64,000 bases of DNA, taken from assembly GCF_901709675.1 (NCBI RefSeq), contig NC_051106.1, positions 2,430,001 through 2,494,000 on the forward strand, written 5' to 3'. Below the pieces are notes generated by a model, which was given only the letters and a program-made list of their open reading frames with translations, made no database searches and was not told the DNA's origin. A program made the position numbers and the translations under genes. This document shows positions 12,301 to 27,300 of this stretch, piece after piece; position 1 is the stretch's first letter, and every line of letters begins with the position of its first letter. The stretch comes from Syngnathus acus (taxonomy: Eukaryota > Chordata > Actinopteri > Syngnathiformes > Syngnathidae).

Positions 12301-15300
12301 TTCATGCTGCTAGGGAGCTTTGTTTAGTTTTCTCCCTTTTCCATATTGCTGCATTTTGAACAAAAAAAAAAAAAAGCTGTTATTTTCCTTTTGGAAAGTG
12401 TCGAATATTATTTGTAGTTTCTGTGTGGTCTGCGGTACTGTTTATAGCGTAACCTCAATAGGCGCCACAGTTCGCCTGTGCAGGGGTGACAACGGTGGGG
12501 GCCGCAGCTTTCATTGTTAACACTGAGGGCTTGTGTGTATGAGGAGAAAAGCAAAGGCTTTGATGTAAAGCTCCGAGAGCATCCAGTCTCCATCCTCTCC
12601 CTCTTTTCTTTCTTGTTCTCCGAGGTTAGAGTTTATATCGCTCCCTCCATTCAACCGGCAGTCGGGGAAAAACAAGCCAGGGCAATTCATTAGATTATCC
12701 CATTATATTTTTTCTCCTTACATGGTCAGGGTGAGTGAGGGCGTATGCCTGAAATATCCGCCAGGTTTCTTCAAGAAGCATAATCTGTTCGTCTACTTTC
12801 TGCATGATGCTTTTGCTCCACTGCTCATCTGAGACATTGTTTTAATTTCTTCTGGTTTATTTTATTGGGAACATTGAATCCATTGTTTAATTATACAGAT
12901 TTTTACACAGACCTAGAAACTATATTCTGATGGAACCAGTACTTGTGGTGTATTTTTATACGTTGCCATATTCCTCCCTGACACCAATCACTCTAGTGGT
13001 TAGGCCTATCTCACTTGAAAATGTGCACTGTACACTGTAGAGCAATATTGTAGCAGAGAACCTGACCCCCTTCCTCCAAGCTAACAATACGCCGCTGATA
13101 ATGTCACGACAGTAGTAAACAGCGGCATGAAAGCAAGGTTGAAGACCTTGACGGTAAAGCTGTTAACAATACAATAAGAGCGAGGGTTTTTGCAAGGGCA
13201 GGAAAAAAAAATTCTCATTCATTTTCTAACTCTCTAAAGGTCTCGTTCTAAAGAACACCGACAAAGTGGAGTAGAGTACGATGACTATTTTAAGGCTTAT
13301 GATAAGATAAATAGGATTTACCGTAATTTTCGGACTATAAGTCGCGTTTTTTTTTCATAGTTTGGGTGGGGGGGCGACTTATACTCAGGAGCGACTTATA
13401 TACATATATATGTTTTTTTTTTCACTTTTTTGGGCATTTTATGGCTGGTGCGACTTATACTCCGGTGCGACTTATAGTCCGAAAATTACGGTATAACAGG
13501 CAGATTGCATATAAGAGAATGGCATATATATTTGAAGATGCCAGATTAATCAGAATGTTGCTGGGAAATAATGTGCAAAATTGTAAGTCACCCTGCCTAA
13601 CTCAGAACCTGTTGCAGATGGTTGTAAATCCTTTTGGCCCATTTTTTCACTGAGGGCCTGAGAATCTCTCAGCTTGGGGTTGCTGGGAGAATTTAAAGAG
13701 GGCCACCCAGAGCTCGGTTCTCAAAAAGAGTTGGATTTCCAATATCCAAACATCCATCTTTCAAATTGCCCCTGATCTAAAGTTTTGTGACATTTTACAT
13801 CATATCATGGAATTATTTTTTTTTTCCATAGTGCATCCATTAAGCAACATCAAAAAAACATTAAGAGATGCTTGCACCAGATTTTGCAAAAATATAATTT
13901 CCCTCCATAATTCATCGATCATTCGATTTTGCTCATCACTTTGTTGTTTTAATTCTTTACACTTTTACTGCATTCCTTGAAAAGTGGTTATTCCATCAGA
14001 TATTTTAGTGGTGTTTATTTGGCACTAGATATCAGTGTTTGATTTTATTTGCATATGTATTTTTTTTGTCATTCTCGAATGTGTACTGCATATAAAATAT
14101 GTATTTTAGAAATAGAAAGATCCCAGAACTACCGTTATTTCATATAATTTATGGGGATATACTATATCGTTATTGGGGTATAACGTTATTGGGGTATAAA
14201 ATTACCTTTATTATTATTATAGACACCTTTGACACCTCCAATTTCTTTTCAGACTTTCCCTTGAAGGACTCTTTAAACTTCTAGACTATATTGAAGGGCG
14301 ACTCCATGGTGAACAGACAAGAGTCTATGGGAATTTTTCACTTGATGAAAGACCACTTAATCGAATTATCAGGTAAACGTCTTCCCTTTCCCCACTGTGT
14401 CCACAATGAAAACATGGCGCATGTGCAAGAACCATGAGACACATTAAGGACTTGCTTATTAGGGCTCCAAAATATAGTTCAGTTTGTAACTAGACAAATG
14501 ATTTGCAGTCTACCAATTTTTCTTAAAGTTATGAAGCATATCAAAGTCATTTTTATTATGACTGTTAACACCAGTACAGCCAATTACTTCTCCCACTTTG
14601 TGCTGATATCCCCATTTCCAATCATCAAGTGGCCGTCTTGTCTCACAGCCTTCGGTTTACGGCGCAAAGCATGGCGCGTGCGTCCGTCTGTGTGTATGAG
14701 AGCGGTGTTAACAGCTGTCGGATTTACTCCATGCACATCCCCGCCAATGGCTTGTCTGCTCTCTATTGGACAGTCTTTGTGACAGTGAAGCGGGCTTGCA
14801 TGAGGAGGACCTTGAAGCATGTGGCGCAGTGGTGCTTCATGAGCTCCAGAGGTTGTCATTGAGAACAGAGAAGGGCTGTCTGCTCCCACAGGAGCTTGTG
14901 AGTGCACACCAATCCAGAACTGAGCATATGGCAGTCAGGTGAGGGTGCTGCAACCACCATGAATATTTTTTTTCTAATGTTGACCCCGATTTATAATTTG
15001 GATTGTAAAAAGATATTTGCTATTGTGGTGTTAATCCTAATTTCTATGAGTCATGTTTCTCAAAAACCTTGACATGTTTCTCAAAAACCTTTGAGGACCT
15101 TTTAAAGGGCAGGAATGAATATAGTATGTAAAGATTCAATTTGATTTTAGAGTGTATGGGAAAAAAAAAAAAAAACTCCATTCGCCAAATAGGAGTGTAT
15201 CTGAAGTGATGCCTGCTTTTTTAAGACGACTGGGGAGGAGAGTCACAATTTCAGCCGACACCGCCATTCAATACATTCTACCTCCACAAATGGAAAGGTC

Positions 15301-18300
15301 ATTTTTGGTGTCTCTTCCTGCTGTAACGCAGCACGGGTGAATGTCATGAGTAAATTAAAATGCCCTATCTACGACTTGCAGTCCTTTGGATAATGGGTAG
15401 TTATATACTGAGCCAAATCCACGCTCTGCTCCTCTACCCTATTGATTTTGCTCAGACATCTGCTATATTTCCAATCGAAAGAAAACCGTCGTCCTCCACA
15501 GTAACAATAGCTTTTTGACTATTTTATTTACTATTACACTAATTTAATTCTCTATTTAAACTATGGACCTGTCATGTGTTGCGGTTCATCGTTTACTGGC
15601 TGGACATTTAATGTGTTTGAATGGAGTACAACTTGAAAAATGTGATATAATTTATATCTGTCAAATGTCTGACCAACCCCCGCACTCACACACAGCCTCC
15701 CTCCTGGCGCCGCTCGGCTGTGGGATCGCTGGTTCAAGCACGCCCTTCTGCTCAAGGAGAGCCGTGTCCATAGTACTGAGCGCTTGGTCGAGCTGTTTGC
15801 GCCGTTGCTGATCGAGCGTCATGCAACATACCTCCACCAGGTAGCGTTGGAGTCACACACATGAGTAGTGCACACACGTGAGACACTTCAATTGCGTGCG
15901 TGTGTGTTTGTGCATAAATATGCAGGCATGCATTTTTGTATTTCTCTGGATCAACCCCTGAAAAATAAGCTTTGCTCTGAGGATGGTTTTTGACTTGTGA
16001 GGACATTTTGACTGGTCCTCACAAAGAAAATACTAGCCCTGTTAGTCTGAAGGAATGTTCAGTATAAGTTTCAGAAGATGTCCTCCTTGACATTCTAAAC
16101 TCAGGAAAGTGTGTTTTTGCCCGTACACAAGGCAACACATTTGTGTATTGCAGGTGATGTTCGATGAATGCAATCCAATTTTCTGATTGGAGAAATATTC
16201 TGTTGTGCTGTTTCAGTCATGTAAAAAATGAAAGGGGGGGGGGCTGCATAGGAATGAATGAAATGTGGCAGGTAGTATGCATTTATGCTATTGGGGAAAT
16301 CTACAAAATGTGTTTGTCATTTTTATACATATTGCAAATATTGTACAAATTAGAACACGATTGTGCCAAAGGTCATTTATCATCATATATGCCTATAATT
16401 AAGTGTTGAAAGCTTAAAATGGCATGATACAGACCCTTTAAGACTCAAACTCATTTTTGTCACGGGCTGCATCAGAGTCATAGTTTTTGATTGTCAATGT
16501 TTTTTATATACAGTATAGGCAACAACACAAACTCAATAACTAGTTTTGAAATCAGAGACTACCGTAATTTTCGGACTATAAGTCGCACCGGAGTATAAGT
16601 CTCACCAGCCATAAAATGCCCAAAAATGTGAAAAAAAACATATATAAGTCGCTCCGGAGTATAAGTCTCATTTTGGGGGGCAATTTATTCGACAAAATCC
16701 AACACCAAGAACAGACATGAACGAGCAACAACAGGCTAAACGATACGGTATGCTAACGTGACGAACACAAACGAGGAGCTGAGAACGGGCCTGACGTAAC
16801 ATTCTGTTATTTAAAAAAAAAAATTACATAAATAACACGTTTATAAAACCATCTGTGTCACTCCAATTCATTAAATCCATCGATCGTCCTTTGTCAACAA
16901 TGCCGTGTGCTGCGCCGCAGTTCAAATTATTCCACAGGCCCATACAACGATATATAAACTATATTTTAAATAACTATCACATAAACAACAATATTATCAA
17001 ACCATTTGTGTCCCTCCAAATCATTAAATCCATCGATCAAATTTCTCGTCCTTTATGTCATCCTGGTGACAGAGGACATGTCCAGAGGATATGGCGCTTT
17101 AAAGTGTTAATTACTTTATTTGATTTTTTTCTCTATTTTTCATGTTTTGAATATGTTCAAGATAAAGCTATCAAAGCATGTGAAGTGATCAACTATATTA
17201 AAAATAACATGTGAAGTGGTCAACTATACTTGTAAGTAAGTGATGTGTTAATGATCAAGTAAAAATTTGTGAAAAAAAACATAAGTCGCTCCTGAGTATA
17301 AGTCGCCCCCCCACCCAAACTATGAAAAAAAACGCGACTTATAGTCCGGAAATTACGGTAGTAAAAACTTTTCAAATGTCTTAAAAAGACAAATATTAAT
17401 AAAAATTGCAAGCAATGTCTCTTTTTTTGGAAAAGTGAAGACAATTTGTAATTTTAGTAATGACAAAGTTGATGCAAAATTTGTCTTTGTGGGCCACATA
17501 AAATGATGTGGGGGGCCGTATCTGGCCCCCGGGCCTTGCGTTTGACACCTATGCTTTAAGACCCTGGTGTCAAATCTCCCGTTTCTCTAGAAAATTACTG
17601 AAAGTGTTGAGCACAACACGATTACATGATCGCTAGCAATGTAGTTGAACTTTTTTAGTCTGTCATGCAAGGCTGATCACTCTACTGAGATGGTCCCTTT
17701 AAAAAATGACTATTGATCTTTCACTGGCTGTGTTTAGAAGTGGTGGCCCACACAAAGAATGTGGTCCAATGTCGCAAAATATATGTGCGTGTGTGTGTGT
17801 GTGTGCGTGTGCGTGCCTGCACTATTTATTTGTGTGTTTAGTGCTGTGCTACGGGAGCCCTCTTTGTGTCTGGTGTTTGATGCCAAAGGCTGGCTGCCTC
17901 CTCATCAGATTGCTCCACACATTGACCCAGACAAAAGGGAAACCCTGACCCGTGTGCTAATGGCAAATTACACTCTCTGCTTGTCTTCTTTCATTCCATG
18001 TGGCATATTCATCTGACAAGCACTCATTTCATTTTTTCTCTCTTAATTTGGTATCTTTCCCAAAAGTGAATTAGTCAGCTGGTCCAGATTCATAGCAGAA
18101 TCTTTTTTTTTTTTCATGTTAATGCCATCAATCATGCAGACTCAATTTTCCAGCTGTTTTTACTGTTTTATTGTTTTTACTGTTTTATTGTTTGAATTTG
18201 TTTTTAACTCTTTGTAAAGTGACCTTGAGTGACCTGAAAGGTGCTTCTAAATAAAATGTATTATTATTATTATTATTATTATTCAATTTTCACTTGGTGC

Positions 18301-21300
18301 GACTGTCTTTTTTTTTTTTTTCCGAAATTTAAAAAAATTCAACCTGACAATTATTGGACAGGATTTTAGATAGGTCTCCATAATATGGCTTTCTTCATCA
18401 TTTATTTTTTTATCCACTAATTGACTAACACCTTCCACGCAATGATTTCAGCAATTCTAATTTTACATATACCACCAAATGTACCTTTTTCTTTGTCCTG
18501 TGGAAATGTTTTCTCTACTGTATATATTTCTTTCGTTGAGTTGTGTACACAATATTACTATAGTCCTTGTGGCATGAAGATGTCATTTCAGTGTCTTGGA
18601 CACAATGAGAAAAGGCAAAGATAGAGCCACTTGAAAATTTGAAACCAACAAACCTAAGAGAGAGACTTCCATCGTCATAGTATCCCAGTGCATCAGTGAA
18701 AAGCGTTCCTCCCGCTTTATCGCTCACTTTACCCACTCCCTCCATCTTTATTCCTCCTTTTTTTTGGAGGGGGGGGGGGCTCTCGCCCGCTCCTCTGTAG
18801 TCTCTTACAACTGCTTACTTTCTCCAAATGAGGGCAACTACAATTTTCCATTCTCTTCTTAGCAGACAGAACAACCACTCTGGGAAATGGGAGCCTGCAG
18901 CTCACATGCACACACTCAAAGAAGCTCTTTGAAAATTCTAGTGCTATTTGATGTTTGGGTCCGCAACAGCCCTTCAGCCCACAGTACATTTTTAACTAAA
19001 CCTGAGTTTAAAAAAAAAAAAAGTGTCATATCAAGGACATGAATCAAGTTATATTGTGCAATAGCATCAATTACCAAGTGGCAAACTATCGTGGTTGGAA
19101 TCATCTTGATCATTGTTCTTATCCTTGTGCCACATCTGCGCACATTTAAAAAGTAGCAAATGATGAGGTCTTTGATCCCAAAAGAGATGGTGATGGCTGG
19201 ATTAGGGTGAAAGGAGAGGAAGGAAATCAATGTGCGACATCTCTTCTTAATTGTATGCCGGAGAGATTATAAAAATCTGATCTGGAGAGGAAGGAAAAGC
19301 AGTTTGTCTCAATGCTCTCAGCCTAGAGGGGAGATACAGTATGCATGTTGCACTTTAACACCAGGAAGATTGCATTCTTCGCGGCGTTTGACTAATCTCA
19401 TTGATGAAAAGAGAGGGTGCGAAGAAAAAAAAATGTGATAAAGACGGCGAGTGGAAAGAATAGTGTGCAAAATAATTTTCCACTTTAAATGACTGGGAGA
19501 TATTGTCCTAATTTTCTCTTGGTTTTAATTAGACGCCAACTGTGGCCCAAATAAACAAAATACCTTATCGGTCTGAGTTTAATCTAACACTTCCTTCCCT
19601 GAATGGGAACAATTAATGGTTTGGTTTTAATTTGTGCTGCTCGCAGGCCAAAGTGCTACTGAGTTCACAGTTTTCCCGGTCCAGTGAGAAGTGCCCCTCT
19701 GCAGATGAGGAGAGTGACTCTACTTGTTCTTCTGGCTCTCCTTCTCATCAAGCTCATGGTGGAGAGGTCAAGTCTGCTAGTGGGATCCTAAAGCAACAGA
19801 TCCAAGGTCAGGAAAAGTGATTCAAGTTCAGTGCACATCTACAGTTTTACACAAAAACACCATTTTGTTTCCCAATCAAATGAAATTACAAAATTTTTCA
19901 TATCATGAAGTATGCTACTCTAAACCTGTCATTTTACTGCAATGTAGATTATCAAGGTAAATTTGACCACGTCTCGATACTGAAAATTACCATTGCTGAG
20001 CACAAATTTTTTTTTCTACTTTTTGTGAAAGAAATCGATTTCACCATTGAGCCGACTCCCTCCCTATGTGGTTTTCATGCCGCTAGCTCTTTATTCTATT
20101 CAGAGCTAAATAAAGACCTTACATCCCCATTTCCATCCCCACACTTTTTTTTTTTTTTTTTTTCTCTCTCCCCCTACCAATGCATCTCTCTATGCACTTC
20201 CATTCCTTACAGAACTACAAAGTGCTGAAGAGGACAGCCACGACGAAAGCCCTGTGGAAAGTGTTCCTATTAGAGGTAAAAAGGCATCGCCTGTGTCCCA
20301 GCATTCACACTTTCCTTATGTGCTGGTTTGTTTGCTTCCTACTGCAATGAATAATAGGCCCTTTTACGCAGTGGCAGCATGATCAAGGTGAAGCTAGGGG
20401 TCAAAGTCCCACCTGAAGAGCGGGGCTAGTTCGCGCTAATTAGCTCATAGAAAATGCTAGCCGTGTTTTCTCCCCACTCTTAGGCAAGCTGAAAATATTG
20501 ATCGTTTATTATTCCGGAATAATGTGTTCGTGGTTCGTACACGAGATCTGTCATCGGTTCTCATTATCCTTCTAACAGCGGCTGAACTTGAATACTCGCT
20601 GTGAGGGCATCCTGCAGTAGATGCTTTGCCTGTCCTTCTGCTGCTCTGAAATGTGAAGTGAGCTTATGCTACCATTGGTTACCAGGTTTCCCACTGAGTG
20701 TTTTCATGTGTGAGAATCCCTACGGTGCGTAGCCAGCAAAATGAGTCCATTTGTTCAAAAGGGACAACCAAAAAAGGCGGGAACTATAGTAAATGAGATT
20801 TTTTTTTTTTTTTTTTTTATGCAGATCACAATTTTATTTTTTTAGTACCCAAGTTAAAGCTGATGATCTGCAGTTAAAAGTACATCTTGTTCCATTTCAA
20901 ATTGATTGTGGTGATCTTTACAGCCAAAAAGATGCAAATGGTGTCAATGTCACAATAATTATGAAGCCTCATCTTTGGAAGTAAAACATCTGAGCCTGAC
21001 TACATTTACTAAAAATACTAAACTGAAGTGTAACTTTTTAAAGGTGAATTCTAAAGTCAGCCACATAAGTGTTCACCTGTGCAACTACTTTCGCTCAGTT
21101 ATTTCCTGAAAATGTCTCCTCTAAAGAAGATGTTTTTTGTTTTCATTTTAATTCTACAGGTCATAGGTCAAATTACTTTACTGTGCTCTCATTTTTTGGT
21201 ATTACAATCAATTTACATTTGACTGTGTGTAGAATTTTGTATTTTGCGTGCCAACATCTTAATTATTAATTTCTCCGAATGGGAAATTACCCTGGTCAGG

Positions 21301-24300
21301 GGTTACTGAAAAAACAAGTCTGTTGATTAATTACCGTGATGTGGAGAAACTGAGATTGCTACTTTTTTTTTTTTTCTCCTTGAATCAACAGTTAAGCTGG
21401 CGTGTTCACCCACGTTTTTAAGTGAGATTTTAAGACTCAGCTACTGAAGCATGTTGACTCATCAAACACAGAAACCTCGGAAAGTAGGAAACCTGGCTTT
21501 TAAGCAAATATTTGACTGGTTGTGTGTGTGCATATGTGTGTCTGCGTGCGCATGTTGTGTGTGTGTGTCTGAACAGAGACAAAAGCATATCAGTTACTTA
21601 AGCGATCAGCCATGCAAGAAGACCTGGTGAGTTCTGAAGAGGAGGAGGAAGAAGAGGGAGAGGAGGATGACCTATCAGGTAAGAACTGGGGACACCCTGT
21701 TCTCATGAGCAATACTTCAATTTTTTTGCCAAAACAAGTAAGCGTAATTACCGTATGTTCCGGACTATAAGGCGCACCGGACTATAAGGCGCACCTTCAA
21801 TAAATGGCCCATTTTAAAACTTTGTCCATATATAAGGCGCACCGGACTATAAGGCGCATCATTAATGCAATCACAATATAATAACTTGAAATAGTGAAAA
21901 CAATAACAATATATCAATAATGTTAATATCACACAACACAAAATAAACACGTAAAGCTTACTTTAATAAGTACAAAACAGTCAGATAGATCAGTAAAGTT
22001 TAAAAGTTAAAGATTAAAATAATAACAAATTAACAATTTTATGAAAGTTGAATGAATTTATTATTAGATGTATTAAGTTTGTTTTATTGTTGTTATTGTT
22101 GTATGAATAAGAAGGGTGATATTGGTGTTTGTGACTGCAGTAAACAGGCCAGGTTGCATCGTGTCAGATTTTTAATCCAAATCAAATCATTCTCCATTTT
22201 ATCTTTATTTCAACTTCAGACGCAACAAATTACTTTATAATCACTATATAATGATCCATAGTCTTTTTGATTCATGATTCATAGTCTTCAGCAGGCCACT
22301 TATGATTGATTTTATGACACAATACTTCGGGCCAGTTTAAATTTAGACGCGGGCCAAATGTAATTTGGTCCATATATAAGGCGCACCTGACTATAAGGCG
22401 CACTGTCGGCTTTTAAGAAAATTTGAGGTTTTTAGGTGCGCCTTATAGTCCGGAAAATACGGTAATTAGAAGTTTGACGCATATTTTTTTATTTCTTGAA
22501 AATCCTTGTAACTTTTTTGTTTTATTAATTTTCAAAAAAAATACCCAAATGAACCTCTACCCACTTGAAGTTAAAAGGGAAAAATATATGCAATTAATTT
22601 ATTTGACGTAACGAGACTTTACTGGTCAGTAATGCTCAATGGCACAATTTATATGATATAATATAATATATCATATAATATTTCAGTGTCAATTCCTGAG
22701 AAATTTCTATTGCGCTACCGCTCAAAAAAACTTGTCAATGGATTCTGTCAGATTTATTTCAAAGTTTCTAAATGAAAATTCCAAGTATGGAGCATATCCA
22801 AATGATATTGTTTTATCTGCTCTCGATGCCTCTTTTCAGGAAAAAATCGTGGCCCTAAAGTGGACCTTGGGAGGGCCAAACGCTCCTCACCTCAAGACCC
22901 TTATCCTCGGTAAGAACGTTGTTGTTATTCAACAGACCACAGGAAATGGGCCACCAGACACCAAAGTGGTTGATGTACATTTGCATGGCCACTCTAATAA
23001 TTGCCTGTTCATTTCCATAAGATCAAGGGGCACCGACCATTAACTTGCTCACAAAGACAAAAGGTCCCTTAAGCCCCCCTCACTCTGTTGACAAGGTTCA
23101 AAACCCATTTCACAACTCAAAATCAAAACAGCAACCCCAACGCTAAATTGGCGTCATAATATCACTGCCTCCAGGCTTGATGCGAGAATGTAAACGCATC
23201 ATGTGAAGAAGGATGAAGGGCAACTACTTTCAAAGAAGTGTTGACAAAGACAAGCGTCTTTTCATTTTCCACCATCAAATGCATTGAAGCTGCTCAAATC
23301 ACGTCCCTGAGTGGACCGGTTCAAGAACGTTTAATGATAAACAGCCTTGTGGAAGATAGCAGCGTTGTGCTTACATTTGAATATCAACACAACTTCATCA
23401 AATCTGCAATTGACTACCGGGTCCTCGGAGCACCTCTTCGCCACAAAACCCATTTGGGCTCCTGTAATGGCTGCATAAACGTTATGAGGAATAATCTTCT
23501 CTGATTTCATGTGATTACTGGGCAGCACGTTGATCCAAGGGCTGAAGGCTGTACGTCCCCGGCCTGGCAAGCAGGCGCTGCGGTCTGCCTATTAGCCCAG
23601 TGAAGGGCTAATGGCCTGACTCTATTGTGGTCCTCATTGCTGCTGATGCCTGCCTCTGCCAACCGCCGTGCGCCGACCCACCCTATTTAATAAACATGAG
23701 CCAATTTCAGACCCTCTCAGATGTTGCTAGTCTCCATCTTATTCATTTACATTGGAAGCCCAAAATAGGGACAGTATATGTGATTAGACCAAATTCTCAG
23801 AATTTATTTTCGGAAAAAAGCAGTGATTGGGTGCACAAGTTGACCATACTGAACACTCATAGTCTCTTCAATTAGAAACAATGCTAATATGTCCGATAAT
23901 CACCTTAAATTCACTTTGTGGTCTCAAGTTTTTTTTTTTTTTTTTTATCACCTCCTGGATGTTAGATTTAAGCGGCCCATTTATTACAGTCACTTCTTGC
24001 ACTTAAATGCACCCACAAGTGGTCTCCAAGCCCTGCACTCAAGCAGAAGCATAACACTGCAGGACGCTCTGCCCTGCTTCTCTCTGTTTCACTTTGTCGC
24101 GCTTTGCCCTTTCTCCATCTCCTTGCCCCTCTTCCTCCATCCTTGAGTATTTTTTTTTCTCTCTCTCTCTCTCTTTGCCAACTCCCTCCCTCTTCGTCAT
24201 TATTTGCTTTTATTTATTTATTTATTTTTGTCAGCGAGCTGATGAGTGACATGAAAAGGAAGATGAAGCTTCAAAAATGTCCTCCTCCTGTGTTGTCTTA

Positions 24301-27300
24301 GACAATAATTATGATTTGTCTGGTAAGCTTAGACTACAGCAGAAGGGGATTGTAGTTTTGAGCAGAGGCTTTGGCGCAAAAGAAAAATTGCATTTATAAC
24401 TCTTTGTGAAGCTTCTCATTATGTGTGGGCCTGATTCATTAAGTAATTGGTTTGCAGTTGTTTACATGAGTATTAAGGCCTTCTATTCAGGGCCTTTGAG
24501 AGATACATTGTGCAAATGTTGCATGTTATGAATGCAGAATGAGAGGCGGGGGGCCAGTCCTATTGGCCAAACACTGCACTTGGATGAAAAGCGAGAGAAA
24601 AGCACTGGGTGCTGCTTTGCATAGCAATGACCGAAGCCTTAATAAGCTTTACAGATTAAATACATGCAGTCTATACAAGATGCAAAGAGATACTCTTAAC
24701 ACATTTATGTGTGCTCATTTCACTATTATGGCGTGTGGGTGAATAGTCTTTCTATAAAATGTGTGTATTGTAACTGTGAGGGAAGCAACTGATCTGCAAC
24801 ATTTATTAAGGATTTGTTCATTACAAATCTTTTGCTGTCTTTTTGAATGCTGAAGTAAAATCACTTTGTGGTTGAGTGGGGATGAAAGGAATAATGCACG
24901 AAGGAGTGAGTCTTAATAAGCAGCTGCACTCCATGTAAAGACCACTTGTTCCCTTTTGTATGCAAGTGCATGCCACTGCTTCCTCTAGTGCAAAGAAACA
25001 TTGTGCTCCTTTCTCCCATGGACATTTCAGAGACCACACCTTCCTTATTTTTTTTTTTTTAGCAATTTGGAATACCCTTTTTGAAATATAAATTCCTCTG
25101 TTTTTAATCGGCAGCACGGCCGCACACACTCGCACGTAAGAAAAAGATCCTCTCACCATCAGCCGGTGTTATTGTTGTGCCTAGTGCCTGCTTGACAAAA
25201 ACCTTGACACAACAATTAGTGGTTTACAGCTTTGCCGTGGACAACAGGATGTGCTCAAGCATTCGACCTCAAATCACTCAGTGTCAAAATCAGAAGCGCT
25301 CTCTTTCTCTCGTGGATAGGCGATGTGTGTCGATCTCTGACGGCTCGCTGGGAGGAGGGAAGGACAGGAGAGGCGAGAGAAAGGAACAGAATGAAGGGGA
25401 GGTCCGAAGCTCGAGAGGGAGGAAGAACAAAATCTGGGCGCAACATTATGTGCACTTAAGAAAAAAAGATTACAAATTGAAAATGAGACTTTACGTTGAG
25501 TTTAATTAGACTATTTGAGTACCAATTTCAGTTTAATCTAAGGGATGATTTTTTTTAACCAATGATGACAAACACTAAGTGATGATGGAAGTCTTTTAAT
25601 TTTATTTCAAAAGTGTGATTGACATAAAGCACCCCACAATAGAATCACAAAGATAGCACATTTTTAATACCAGTAATTGTCTTCTGCTCTTATGGACATT
25701 TTAGTTTTCATCTTTGTATCTCATCTAGATTATGAAGGTGCATAATAATGTAAGGTATTCTTGATATGTCCTTTTTATTATTTAATATTCTATTTTACCA
25801 TTGGTCACACTGTCAGTCAGTCAAGCAGCATCATAGGCTGTACTCGCTGGACTGCCACTGTTCAGAAGACTGATGGGATCACGGCCGCTTCCACTCAGTT
25901 GCAGTACAAACTCATTGCCAGCAGAGAGCACTCACATGTTAGAGTGTGCCCACTCATGGAGCACTCACAGTTGCCTCTTGTTGTTTGCCCCCCACTAAGG
26001 GTGACATCCTGCTGCCATTCAGGCCCGTTAGAGTACATCCAAGCTTAGCCTAAACATTGTTTGTGCGGGGGTCATAGCTGGGATGGGAGTAGGAGTTGAT
26101 GGGAATGATGAGGTGATGGGTCTACTTTTACCTTTAGACAAGCTCTGCTGTGCAAAAGTGCTGTTGAGCTATTAACATTTGTGTGTGGGTGGCAAGAGCT
26201 TAAAAAAAATCGGGTAAACAAAAGCATTTTTCAGCAGCTCAGTCTGTATTTGCAAGCCAGTGTTAAATGCTTTTTAAGCATTATTTTTTTGCCAAACCTT
26301 CTTATTTTTGTTATACTATTAGTTCCACAATTTTTAGGAGGTTCTCAAATGAGCCCGAGAGGTTGTAGGTCGGTGCTATATTTTTTTTGTAGAATTACAG
26401 CACATAGCGTCGCAAGGCGCATTTGGCCAGTCATCTAAAACAAAGTATGCAAGTTGACAGCAGTTGATAGCTTTGATCATATAGTTCAGTCCAGAAATAT
26501 TGGGATGATACAGTTTTCTTTTTTTTTTTTTAAGACTTTCCATCTACCAATCACCACGACGGCTTCTTAATAAAATCAGATGTGATTCAAGTGTGGATGA
26601 TCAGATTTAATTTAAGAGGTTCACAAAAATATGACATGTTTACCATTTGTAATGTGAAGAATTGTAATCATTTTATATGGAATATACTTTGTTCCGTTCA
26701 ACGCGATAACTGTCTTTTTGTTTATAGGAGAGACAAGGTGAACCCAAAGATTTATTCTGCTCTGCAGTCAAAAGGTAAGTAGCATATACAAAACCACATA
26801 GTAGGTGGAAGTAGACAACTACCATTACTGCAGTTTTAGCTCACTTGAAAACTTTTGTCGAATACATAATGCATATAAAATGATCACATCTTTTAGAGTG
26901 CTCAAAAGTGCTGAACTCAGAGGCCAACCCATTTTTTTAAAGACTAAACAAAGTGTATTTATATATTTATTTATTTATATATTTATTTATTCATTTGTTT
27001 GTTTGTTTGTTTGTTTAAAACACTACCCACAATGGATTTAATCCTGTATCAGTGATGTGACATAATGAACTGCCACAGTTCTTAGCGCATAAGACAAATC
27101 GTATTGTTATAATTTTCCCTCAAATTCATCATAGCTACTATTAAAACCTCTTTCAGGCACAAAAAAAACTAGCAAATTGTTCTAAAATTTTGATAATCAG
27201 AATACTGCATTATATTGAAATACCATCATAATATTCCCTTTTCATGATTCAATATTAAATTTTAGTTTTTTTCTATTTTTCTTTGGATGGATTATTTGAA

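Larger units (their letters stand above)
14898..19646 (+). other. kiz intron 8, the longest intron (4.7 kb)
   Basis: Contains a direct repeat of GTTTCTCAAAAACCTT (about 15055-15091), the nested hAT/TACCGTA insertion at 16443-17553, a GT microsatellite at 17787-17814, a retroelement 3' tail at 18150-18290, and a balanced-composition stretch at 18820-19620 that may be regulatory. No exon seen. Confidence 0.5.
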
